DNA of 5,991 nucleotides from Thermodesulfobacteriota bacterium (GTDB lineage: Bacteria > Desulfobacterota > BSN033 > UBA1163), in assembly GCA_030024065.1 (NCBI GenBank), contig JASEIE010000243.1, forward strand, positions 1 through 5,991, in the 5' to 3' direction. Shown here piece after piece: positions 1-5,991 of this stretch (positions are counted from its first letter, which is position 1; each line of letters starts with the position of its first letter). The notes beneath the pieces were generated by a model that saw only the letters and a program-made list of their open reading frames with translations, made no database searches and was not told the DNA's origin. A program made the translations under genes and the position numbers.

Positions 1-704
1 ATGGGAAGTCTTTTCTTGATATCGGTTCTGGAAGTGGCTTGTTCTCGCTTGCTGCCAGACGATTAGGGGCGAGAGTCCACTCGTTTGATTATGACTCGCT
101 TTCAGTGGTATGTACGATGGAACTCAAGCGGCGTTTTTTCCCCAATGATCGAGACTGGACAATTGAGCAAGGAGATGTTTTAAATTTGGGCTACCTGGAA
201 TCTTTGGGGCAGTTCGACTTTGTATATTCTTGGGGCGTTCTTCACCATACTGGTGCAATGTGGAAAGCACTTGGAAATATAATACCTCTGATTGCTAAAG
301 AGGGAAAGCTATTCATTTCGATTTACAACAATCAAGGATGGGGAAGTATTCTGTGGACTAAGTTAAAGAAGTTCTATAACCGTTCCCCAAAACCTATCAA
401 GGTAACTATAATTTTGGGAGTTGGTGCATACTTCGAAATACGTTCTACGGTATTTCGATTATTAACTTTTCAGAATCCGCTCTCCTTTAAACACTGGACT
501 GAAAAGAAAAAAAGCAGAGGGATGTCTGTTTGGCATGACCTTGTCGATTGGGTTGGTGGTTATCCTTTTGAAGTGGCTAAGCCTGAGGAGATATTTGATT
601 TTTATAGAACGAAAAGTTTTACTCTCGTGAAATTGAAAACCTGCGCTGGGGGACTTGGTTGCAATGAGTACGTGTTTATTCGAGAAGATAAGAGAACGAC
701 ATGA
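1..704 (+). CDS. Class I SAM-dependent methyltransferase, 5' end missing
   Basis: Probable methyltransferase of a glycan-biosynthesis cluster, transferring a methyl group from S-adenosylmethionine to an unknown acceptor in the cytoplasm. The frame is open from base 3, so the gene begins outside the window; a TTG at 39 is not the true start because SAM-binding motif I (LDIGSGSG, bases 15-38) lies before it. Further class I features follow: an acidic loop after beta-2 (HSFDYD), GDVLNL, then FDFVYSWGVLHHTG, the motif IV/post-motif region typical of UbiE/UbiG-like folds, and a beta strand EGKLFISIYNN. The C-terminal part (GMSVWHDLVDWVGGYPFE and a terminal GCNEYVFIR) resembles a subgroup I associate with polysaccharide loci. 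About 233 residues are visible; probably only a few tens are missing. The stop overlaps the next start as ATGA. The fold is clear; the substrate is not. Confidence 0.9.
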   Translation, partial: GKSFLDIGSGSGLFSLAARRLGARVHSFDYDSLSVVCTMELKRRFFPNDRDWTIEQGDVLNLGYLESLGQFDFVYSWGVLHHTGAMWKALGNIIPLIAKEGKLFISIYNNQGWGSILWTKLKKFYNRSPKPIKVTIILGVGAYFEIRSTVFRLLTFQNPLSFKHWTEKKKSRGMSVWHDLVDWVGGYPFEVAKPEEIFDFYRTKSFTLVKLKTCAGGLGCNEYVFIREDKRTT

Positions 705-1879
705 AAGTTTTAATGGTCAATTCACAATTCTATCCGATTATTGGAGGAGCTGAAAAACAAGCACAACTCCTTGCCCAAAAATTAATTAAAAAAAGTGTTC
801 AAGTGCAGGTAGTAACCGGGTGGTGGAAATGGAATACACCGAGAAATGAGGTTGTCAATGGAGTCCCTGTATTTAGAAATTTCTCCTTTTGGGGAATGTT
901 TGGGATAAAAGGATTACGTCCCTTGGGGGCACTGACATATATGATCACTCTTGCCATTTATCTTATCCTCCATCGGGCTAAGTATGACATCATTCATGTC
1001 CATCAAGTCCTTTACCCGGCGTTCGTTTCTGTTTTGGTAGGAAAAAGCATTCTTAAGAAACCTGTTCTTGCAAAAAATGCATGTACGGGCTTGACCAGCG
1101 ATATAAGATATATCAAACGGTTACCATTTGGCCATCTCCAATTAAAGTATCTTATTAGACACTTGGATTGTTTGATTGCAGTCAATGAAGAAGGCGTCCT
1201 CGAATTCAAGGCTGCCGGATATCCTGAAACGAAGATTCAACACATCCCCAATGGAGTCTCACTTTCCTTGCCTGAAAAAATAAAATCAAGTGAAGTTTTT
1301 TCTGCCATTTCAACGGTGCGCCTTGATTGGCAGAAGGGGATTGATGTCCTGTTGGAAGCTTGGTCGAAGGTTGTGGCCCAAGAGAAAAATTTAAAACTTT
1401 TAATATTAGGTCGGGGCCCACTCGAATCGGAGTTGAAAGAATTAGGAAAATCATTAGAAATAATGGATTCGGTGAAATTTGTGGGATCAGTTAATGACCC
1501 AGAATATTACTTAAGGATATCAGAGATATTCGTTCTTCCATCAAGAGCGGAAGGCATGTCCAATGCATTATTGGAAGCCATGGTTATTGGATTATCTTGT
1601 ATTGCCACGAACATTAGCGGAAACAAGGAGCTAATCTCTGACAATGGAAGACAAGCTGTTTCGGAAGGAAAATTTATAATTGGGCAAAGAGGAATTCTTG
1701 TCAATCCGGATGACGTGAAAGGCCTTGTCGAAGCCATTCTCTATTTGATTCGAAACGAAAGGGCAAGAGAAGAATTGGGAAAAAAAGCTCGAAAGTTTAT
1801 CCAGGAGAATTATTCTATCGATTTGATAGCTGACAAATATCTCGCATTATATCGGCGTATGATGGGTAGGAAATTGTAA
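701..1879 (+). CDS. Glycosyltransferase family 4 (GT-B fold)
   Basis: Retaining GT4-type glycosyltransferase of 392 residues, a normal length for the family, expected to add a sugar from a nucleotide-sugar donor to a lipid-linked or growing polysaccharide at the cytoplasmic face of the membrane. The N-terminal acceptor domain opens with MKVLMVNSQFYPIIGGAEKQ, containing the glycine-rich GGAE loop (residues 15-18). IPNGV (about 182-186) marks the domain junction. The donor domain has VRLDWQKGIDVLLEA (206-220), a form of the family's R-x4-KG phosphate-binding strand, LILGRGP, and the E-x7-E motif EGMSNALLE (E284 and E292). A hydrophobic stretch near 78-90 probably gives peripheral membrane contact rather than a true transmembrane segment. 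The ATG sits in an ATGA overlap with the upstream methyltransferase and has only a weak GAGA ribosome site, which suggests coupled translation. Sugar and linkage cannot be predicted. Confidence 0.95.
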   Translation: MKVLMVNSQFYPIIGGAEKQAQLLAQKLIKKSVQVQVVTGWWKWNTPRNEVVNGVPVFRNFSFWGMFGIKGLRPLGALTYMITLAIYLILHRAKYDIIHVHQVLYPAFVSVLVGKSILKKPVLAKNACTGLTSDIRYIKRLPFGHLQLKYLIRHLDCLIAVNEEGVLEFKAAGYPETKIQHIPNGVSLSLPEKIKSSEVFSAISTVRLDWQKGIDVLLEAWSKVVAQEKNLKLLILGRGPLESELKELGKSLEIMDSVKFVGSVNDPEYYLRISEIFVLPSRAEGMSNALLEAMVIGLSCIATNISGNKELISDNGRQAVSEGKFIIGQRGILVNPDDVKGLVEAILYLIRNERAREELGKKARKFIQENYSIDLIADKYLALYRRMMGRKL

Positions 1880-3855
1880 TGTGCGGAATCTGTGGGGAGA
1901 TTAACTTCGGGAGCCAAGACATAAAAATTGAGCCCCTCAAGCGTATGTGTGATGTCCTGGCGCATCGGGGGCCGGATGATGAAGGGATGGTTTTTATTCG
2001 AGGCGAAAAGTATTTTGAAGTAAAAAGACCTTTCCCGACAAATCGGGATGAAAATGGTTTTGAGGTGGGGTTAGGTCATAGGCGACTTTCCATTATCGAC
2101 CTTTCGGAGGCAGCTCATCAGCCGATGTGTAATGAAGATAGAACGCTTTGGATTGTCTTCAACGGGGAGATCTATAATTTTCAAGAGTTGAGAAGAGATT
2201 TAGAAGAAAAAGGGCACCTTTTTAATTCGAGGTCCGATACCGAAGTGATCCTCCATGGTTACGAAGAATGGGGGGTAGAATGTCTCCAACGGTTCCGGGG
2301 GATGTTTGCCTTTGCTCTCTGGGATTTCAGGCAAAAGCAGCTCTTTATGGCGCGCGACCGACTGGGGAAAAAACCTTTAGTCTATTTTAACCAAAATGGT
2401 CGGTTCGCTTTTGCTTCTGAGATAAAGGCGCTCCTTCAAATTCCAGGGGTTGAAAGAAGTGTGAACCACCACGCCCTCCATCATTATCTGACATATCAAT
2501 ATATTCCTTCTCCAGATACAATTTTCGAGGGGATAAAAAAACTCCCCCCTGCCCACTTCCTACTTTATGATCGTAACGGAAATATAAAGATAGAACGTTA
2601 CTGGAACCTCAATTTCATCTCAAATAAGGAAACTGTAAGAGACCATTTAGAATGGGGCGACCTTATAAAGAACGGACTCGAGGAGTCCGTAAAACTAAGA
2701 TTAATCAGTGATGTTCCACTGGGTGCTTTTTTAAGCGGAGGGATGGATTCCAGTCTTATTGTCGGAATCATGGCAAAGATTGGAGGACAACCTGTCAAGA
2801 CCTTTTCGATCGGTTTTGAGGAGCAGGATTTTGACGAGCTTGCTTACGCCAGAATCGTCTCAAAACATTTCGGGACCGATCATCATGAGTTTGTGGTCAA
2901 GCCGAACGCCATAGAGATCCTGCCCAAGCTGGTCTGGCATTATAACGAACCTTTTGGAGACTCCTCGGCGATACCCACCTATTACGTCTCCAAAATGACG
3001 AGGGATCATGTGAAAGTCGTCCTGACAGGGGATGCAGGGGATGAGAACTTTGCAGGTTATCCGAGGTATTTACGGAGTCAATGGGTTGCCTCCTTTACCA
3101 GGATTCCAGAGAAACTGAGAAAAGATGTACTGTCTAATCTTCTGCGAAGAGTCTCAGTCTTTCGTTGGAAAGAAAAAACCTTTAATCGTCTGGCAGATTT
3201 TATCGAATCTTTGTCTGCGAATCAGGCGAGGAACTATGCAGAACAGGTCAAGATATTTAATGCGAAAGAAAAAGAAGATATCTACAGCGAAGAGTTTGGT
3301 AAAAGCGTGAGAGAAAATGACCCCTTAGATTACCTCATCAATAAATATGAAGAATCAGAAACCGAGAATCTACTGGAAAGATTGTTGTATGTCGATATGA
3401 ATTCATATCTTCCTGAAGACCTGCTCGTTAAGATGGATATTGCTACCATGGCAAACTCCTTAGAAGCACGAATACCCTTTCTTGACCATAAATTCATGGA
3501 GTTAGTTGCTGCGATTCCATCGCAACTAAAACTGAAGGGGATGCAGGCCAAATATATCTTAAAAACGGCTTATAAGGATTTTCTTCCCGATGCCATTCCC
3601 AAGAGGAAGAAAATGGGGTTTGGGGTTCCGGTTTCAAAGTGGTTCAGGGGGGAGTTGAAAGATTATGTTCACGAAATCCTCCTGGATCAAAGAACCTTGA
3701 ATAGGGGATATTTCAAAAGGGAGAAAATAAAGTGTCTTCTGGAGGAGCATTTAGCGATGCGCTATGATCACTCCGCCAAGATCTGGGCCCTTCTTGTTTT
3801 AGAAATATGGTTCAGGATCTTTATGGACAGGGAGGGGAATTTTGGTTTTGCATGA
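1879..3855 (+). CDS. asnB: AsnB-type glutamine-hydrolysing asparagine synthase / glycan amidotransferase
   Basis: Two-domain amidotransferase of 658 residues. The N-terminal Ntn glutaminase domain has the catalytic Cys2 (MCGICG), RGPDDEG (30-36), GHRRLSIIDLS (66-76), FNGEIYN (94-100) and SDTE (119-122). The C-terminal ATP-pyrophosphatase domain has the PP-loop SGGMDSS (286-292), SIGFEEQDFDE, GDAGDENFAGY (384-394), DLLVKMD (514-520), SLEARIPFLD (527-536) and KKMGFGVP near 577-584. All expected catalytic motifs are present, so it should hydrolyse glutamine and use ATP to amidate a carboxylate. Known members either make asparagine or, in O-antigen and EPS/exosortase clusters, amidate sugar acids; the neighbours favour the second role (inference). 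Oddities: about 20 extra residues (roughly 39-62) between RGPDDEG and GLGHRR compared with shorter AsnBs, and Ala386 in the more usual GDGGDE motif. Its ATG overlaps the upstream stop by one base, with AGGAA at 1868-1872 as ribosome site. Confidence 0.93.
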   Translation: MCGICGEINFGSQDIKIEPLKRMCDVLAHRGPDDEGMVFIRGEKYFEVKRPFPTNRDENGFEVGLGHRRLSIIDLSEAAHQPMCNEDRTLWIVFNGEIYNFQELRRDLEEKGHLFNSRSDTEVILHGYEEWGVECLQRFRGMFAFALWDFRQKQLFMARDRLGKKPLVYFNQNGRFAFASEIKALLQIPGVERSVNHHALHHYLTYQYIPSPDTIFEGIKKLPPAHFLLYDRNGNIKIERYWNLNFISNKETVRDHLEWGDLIKNGLEESVKLRLISDVPLGAFLSGGMDSSLIVGIMAKIGGQPVKTFSIGFEEQDFDELAYARIVSKHFGTDHHEFVVKPNAIEILPKLVWHYNEPFGDSSAIPTYYVSKMTRDHVKVVLTGDAGDENFAGYPRYLRSQWVASFTRIPEKLRKDVLSNLLRRVSVFRWKEKTFNRLADFIESLSANQARNYAEQVKIFNAKEKEDIYSEEFGKSVRENDPLDYLINKYEESETENLLERLLYVDMNSYLPEDLLVKMDIATMANSLEARIPFLDHKFMELVAAIPSQLKLKGMQAKYILKTAYKDFLPDAIPKRKKMGFGVPVSKWFRGELKDYVHEILLDQRTLNRGYFKREKIKCLLEEHLAMRYDHSAKIWALLVLEIWFRIFMDREGNFGFA

Positions 3856-3900
3856 AGATTAAAAAGAACGAGCAAGGCCTATTCAATTCCTTAAGATTCA

Positions 3901-3914
3901 AGGGGGGCGGGGAG
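3901..3914 (+). promoter_or_regulatory. G-rich ribosome binding site choosing the start at 3915
   Basis: A purine tract, AGGGGGGCGGGGAG, lies directly before ATG 3915; AGGGGG at 3901-3906 leaves 8 bases to the start. It decides between three in-frame starts of the membrane protein. ATG 3807 would overlap asnB by 49 bases and adds no recognisable sequence. ATG 3852 forms an ATGA overlap with the asnB stop, but its nearest GGAGG (3831-3835) is 16 bases away, which is too far. Start 3852 remains possible through translational coupling. Confidence 0.6.
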
Positions 3915-5747
3915 ATGCGCAGGCGGTTTGTTATCGGTCTTCTCATCGCAGTTTTGATTGGAATCCTCTACTTCAACTCCCTGGGGAACCAATTCACCAA
4001 CTGGGATGATAGCATGATTTACCAAAATTCCACTATCAGGAATTTGAATTGGGAAGGTATCAAAACAATATTTACTTATCATACCGGCAATACTTACCAG
4101 CCGATTCGAATGCTGAGCTATGCCATCGATTACAAATTCTGGAAGCTTAATCCAGTTGGTTATCGTCTAACGAGTATCCTTTTTAATATCCTGACCTGTA
4201 TCATGGTTTTTTTGACTCTTCGCCACCTTTCGGGCAGCTTAAGGGATAAAGCATCTTCCGATTCCCATTTCAGGGTCGCTCTCTTTGGGTCGCTCCTCTT
4301 TGCGGCGCACCCCGTGCATGTGGAAGCGGTTACCTGGCTAGCGGCAAGGAAGGAGGCGCTTCAGGGTTTTTTCTTCTTTTTGGCTTTCTATCTCTATCTG
4401 AGAGGAAGGGAAGAGGAAAATAGGAAGAAGATCATTTATCTCAGCCTCGTTCTTTTCTCCATTTTACTGGCCACTCTTTCTAAACCTTCTGCTGTCGTGT
4501 TTCCTGCAGTGATTCTCGTTTATGAAATAGCTCAAGGGAAAGAACGGTGGATTGATTTTATCAAAAGTCATTGGCTGTTTTTTATCATTTCCGTCTTCAT
4601 ATCTCTCATCTTCGTTTCCATCTTAATCAAGGTGATGCTGGATGCCGGCGGGGTTAAACCGTATCGAGGCGGCACTTTTTTTAATAACCTGCTCATCAGT
4701 TTTTATGCCTTCATTTATAATATCAAACTCCTGGTTGTTACGACAAACTACTCGGCTGCCTATACCATCCCTGTCTCGACTCCTGTTATCAGTCTTAAAA
4801 CCTTTACCTTCGTCGGGATCACCTTTCTACTTTTTGGATTAAGTCTCTGGTCTTTGAAAAGAAAGAAGGTGTTTTTCTTTTCTTTCTTCTTTTTTCTTGT
4901 CACCTTACTGCCCTACCTTAATATCCTTCCCATCAGCACGCTTCTGGCTGACCGATATGTCTTCATTGCCTCATTTTCTTACGTCTTTTTATTGGGGATC
5001 TTTCTTAATGGGCTTTATGTTTATCAACATCCTAAATTCTCTGCGGGATTTTTCAAATTACTCTCGGTGGCTCTTTTTATATTTCTTTTGGGGAATTACT
5101 CCTTTGTGACCATTCAGCAGAACAAGGTATGGAAGAACAGCTTCACCCTGTGGTATCATGCCGTAGAGAACTATCCTGAAAGCAATACGGCCAATGCTCT
5201 GATGGGTGTCGTCTATATGGAGCTGGGAATGGATCAGGACGCATTGAAATACCTTGAAAAGGCTGTCCAAATTCTCCCTTATGATTATCAATCCCGGAAT
5301 AACCTCGGCATCGTTTATGAAAGAACGGAGCAGCCCGAAAAGGCTTTAAAGGAATTGATGATCGCCATGCAATTGGTTCCGGATAATGATACGATTAAAA
5401 TCAACCTTGCGGTATTTTATCTGAGACAAAAAGAGTATGAGAAATCTGAAGCGATATGGAAATATCTGATCTCAAAGCGCCCCAATGATGGCCATCTCCA
5501 TTTTCGCTTGGGCGGCCTCTATAAAGAAATGGGTCATTATGAAGCTGCTCTTTCAGAATTAAAGAAATCTTCCGAACTCGCCCCGAATATCATCAACCCT
5601 TATGAGGAGATGGGAAACATTTATTCAAGCAGGTTGAAGGATCGGGAGAAGGCAATCTATTATTATTCCAAAGGGATTGAGGCTGCGCCGAAGGCGAAAT
5701 CGAGGGTGGAAGAGTTGAGGTGGATGGTGCAGGATCTGCAACGATGA
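3915..5747 (+). CDS. TMTC-like membrane glycosyltransferase with C-terminal TPR repeats
   Basis: Integral membrane protein of 610 residues from the preferred start. MRRR precedes a first membrane segment (about 5-20), followed by the loop motif NWDD (29-32), where GT-C enzymes carry their catalytic or metal-binding acid. Next come YQPIRMLSYAIDY (61-73), HPVHVEAVTW (132-141), about eleven to twelve hydrophobic segments in all, and LLADRY (343-348) before the last segments. HPVH-EAV and ADRY are signatures I associate with the TMTC/DUF1736 family, whose eukaryotic members are ER protein O-mannosyltransferases. From about residue 423 to 593 there are roughly five 34-residue TPR units (for example SRNNLGIVYERTEQPEKALK), ending in a short charged tail. 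The TPRs should lie across the membrane from the positive N-terminus, hence probably periplasmic. It closes the glycan operon. Protein or glycan O-glycosylation using a polyprenyl-phosphate sugar is likely, but acceptor and sugar are unknown. Its stop lies inside the heptamer array. Confidence 0.85.
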   Translation: MRRRFVIGLLIAVLIGILYFNSLGNQFTNWDDSMIYQNSTIRNLNWEGIKTIFTYHTGNTYQPIRMLSYAIDYKFWKLNPVGYRLTSILFNILTCIMVFLTLRHLSGSLRDKASSDSHFRVALFGSLLFAAHPVHVEAVTWLAARKEALQGFFFFLAFYLYLRGREEENRKKIIYLSLVLFSILLATLSKPSAVVFPAVILVYEIAQGKERWIDFIKSHWLFFIISVFISLIFVSILIKVMLDAGGVKPYRGGTFFNNLLISFYAFIYNIKLLVVTTNYSAAYTIPVSTPVISLKTFTFVGITFLLFGLSLWSLKRKKVFFFSFFFFLVTLLPYLNILPISTLLADRYVFIASFSYVFLLGIFLNGLYVYQHPKFSAGFFKLLSVALFIFLLGNYSFVTIQQNKVWKNSFTLWYHAVENYPESNTANALMGVVYMELGMDQDALKYLEKAVQILPYDYQSRNNLGIVYERTEQPEKALKELMIAMQLVPDNDTIKINLAVFYLRQKEYEKSEAIWKYLISKRPNDGHLHFRLGGLYKEMGHYEAALSELKKSSELAPNIINPYEEMGNIYSSRLKDREKAIYYYSKGIEAAPKAKSRVEELRWMVQDLQR

Positions 5748-5838
5748 ACGATAAACAATGAACGATGCACAATGAACAAGGAAATATAAACGATGGACGA
5801 AAAACTATGAACGATAAACAACGAACTTTGAACCATAA
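5741..5838. repeat. 14-unit degenerate heptamer tandem array (consensus about ACGATGA)
   Basis: Read in steps of seven from 5741, the sequence splits without any indel into ACGATGA, ACGATAA, ACAATGA, ACGATGC, ACAATGA, ACAAGGA, AATATAA, ACGATGG, ACGAAAA, ACTATGA, ACGATAA, ACAACGA, ACTTTGA and ACCATAA. Thirteen of the fourteen units begin with AC and nearly all end in A. The array begins within the last codons (CGA TGA) of the TPR membrane protein, so its first unit supplies that stop, and it runs past the probable start (5807) of the next gene. A 15-base block, ATGAACGATAAACAA, occurs exactly at 5744-5758 and again at 5807-5821, 63 bases or nine units apart. Mechanism and function are unknown; short heptamer arrays (STRRs) are known from cyanobacteria, but relatedness is not implied. 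Confidence 0.85.
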
Positions 5839-5991
5839 AGAAAAAGGATCCCTTTTTCGATTTAGACGGTGGCCAGTGTACATGGCGGCCAAATCATTCA
5901 GGAAGAAAATAAGGCGATTGGCCAAGGATTTACCAGAAAGTGAACGCTATCTTTTACGGGATCAGATGTCACGTGCCGCCGATTCGGTTTG
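5807..5991 (+). CDS. Four-helix-bundle protein (S23/23S rRNA IVP-type), 3' end missing
   Basis: Start of a small helical protein, open to the right edge with 61 complete codons visible. The part from about residue 17 matches the pattern I know for the four-helix-bundle family first seen as the Leptospira 23S rRNA intervening-sequence protein: F-x2-W-x-VY (19-25), a first amphipathic helix rich in Arg/Lys, LPESERYLLRDQ (42-53), then SRAADSV (55-61), where family members usually continue into an N-[IL]-AEG segment now outside the window. Full-length members are about 110-130 residues. ATG 5807 is preferred because internal ATG 5882 would drop the F-x2-W-x-VY motif; ATG 5765 is also in frame. 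Neither has a good ribosome site, and both lie in the heptamer array, so the first 10-15 residues may be repeat-derived. Molecular role is unknown; diversity-generating retroelement Avd proteins share the fold, but nothing here shows such an element. Confidence 0.8.
   Translation, partial: MNDKQRTLNHKEKGSLFRFRRWPVYMAAKSFRKKIRRLAKDLPESERYLLRDQMSRAADSV

Noticed and set aside
1012..1737. Minus-strand open frames within the GT4 gene
   Set aside because: They lie antisense to a gene with complete family motifs and their translations show no recognisable domain.
3807..3851. Upstream start ATG 3807 for the TPR membrane protein
   Set aside because: It would overlap asnB by 49 bases and adds residues without recognisable features, while 3915 has a ribosome site at good spacing and the first membrane segment right behind it.
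3900..3912. G-run (six Gs, then four) before the last operon gene as a phase-variable tract
   Set aside because: The run is short, and its position is fully explained by a ribosome binding site.
4866..4905. Long pyrimidine tract that might be a slippage or phase-variation site
   Set aside because: The T runs are repeatedly broken by C, and the tract simply encodes a Phe-rich membrane segment (VFFFSFFFFLV).
5783..5800. TATAAA-like -10 box in the spacer
   Set aside because: No matching -35 element at a sensible distance, and the AT-rich heptamers produce such matches by chance.
5841..5857. AAAAAGG-ATC-CCTTTTT hairpin followed by a T, resembling a small terminator
   Set aside because: The 7-bp stem has only two G:C pairs and a 3-base loop, there is no proper T tract after it, and it lies inside the reading frame of the four-helix-bundle protein.
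5593..5925. Minus-strand open frame of 110 codons across the array
   Set aside because: Its repetitive Cys/Ile/Val/His stretches are the reverse translation of the heptamer array, and it overlaps two better-supported + strand genes.

Overview
The window is a tightly packed, same-strand piece of a bacterial surface-glycan gene cluster, followed by a small repeat region and the start of an unrelated gene. All credible coding is on the + strand. The gene mix points to a Gram-negative bacterium of moderate G+C, plausibly a Desulfobacterota- or Nitrospirota-like lineage: an AsnB-type amidotransferase of the kind found in EPS/exosortase and O-antigen clusters, a TMTC-like multi-membrane glycosyltransferase with C-terminal TPRs, and a standalone four-helix-bundle (S23/IVP-type) protein. 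The taxonomic guess is inference; nothing in the window fixes it.

Layout: (1) bases 1-704, a SAM-dependent methyltransferase cut by the left edge; (2) 701-1879, a GT4 glycosyltransferase overlapping gene 1 by ATGA; (3) 1879-3855, an AsnB-type glutamine amidotransferase/synthetase overlapping gene 2 by one base (TAATG); (4) about 3915-5747, an integral-membrane GT-C/TMTC-like protein with about five TPRs; (5) 5741-5838, an array of 14 unbroken 7-bp degenerate repeats that starts inside the last codons of gene 4; (6) 5807-5991, the start of a four-helix-bundle protein whose probable start codon lies inside the array and which runs off the right edge.

Genes 1-4 have almost no intergenic space and are probably one transcription unit with translational coupling. 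As a working model, the GT4 enzyme adds a sugar to a growing polysaccharide or lipid-linked glycan, the methyltransferase and the amidotransferase decorate it (methylation; conversion of a carboxyl to an amide), and the membrane TPR protein acts at the membrane, possibly transferring sugar to proteins. The substrates cannot be read from the sequence. I saw no RNA genes, CRISPR array, insertion sequence or convincing terminator. The most unusual element is the heptamer array and its overlap with the ends of both neighbouring genes.
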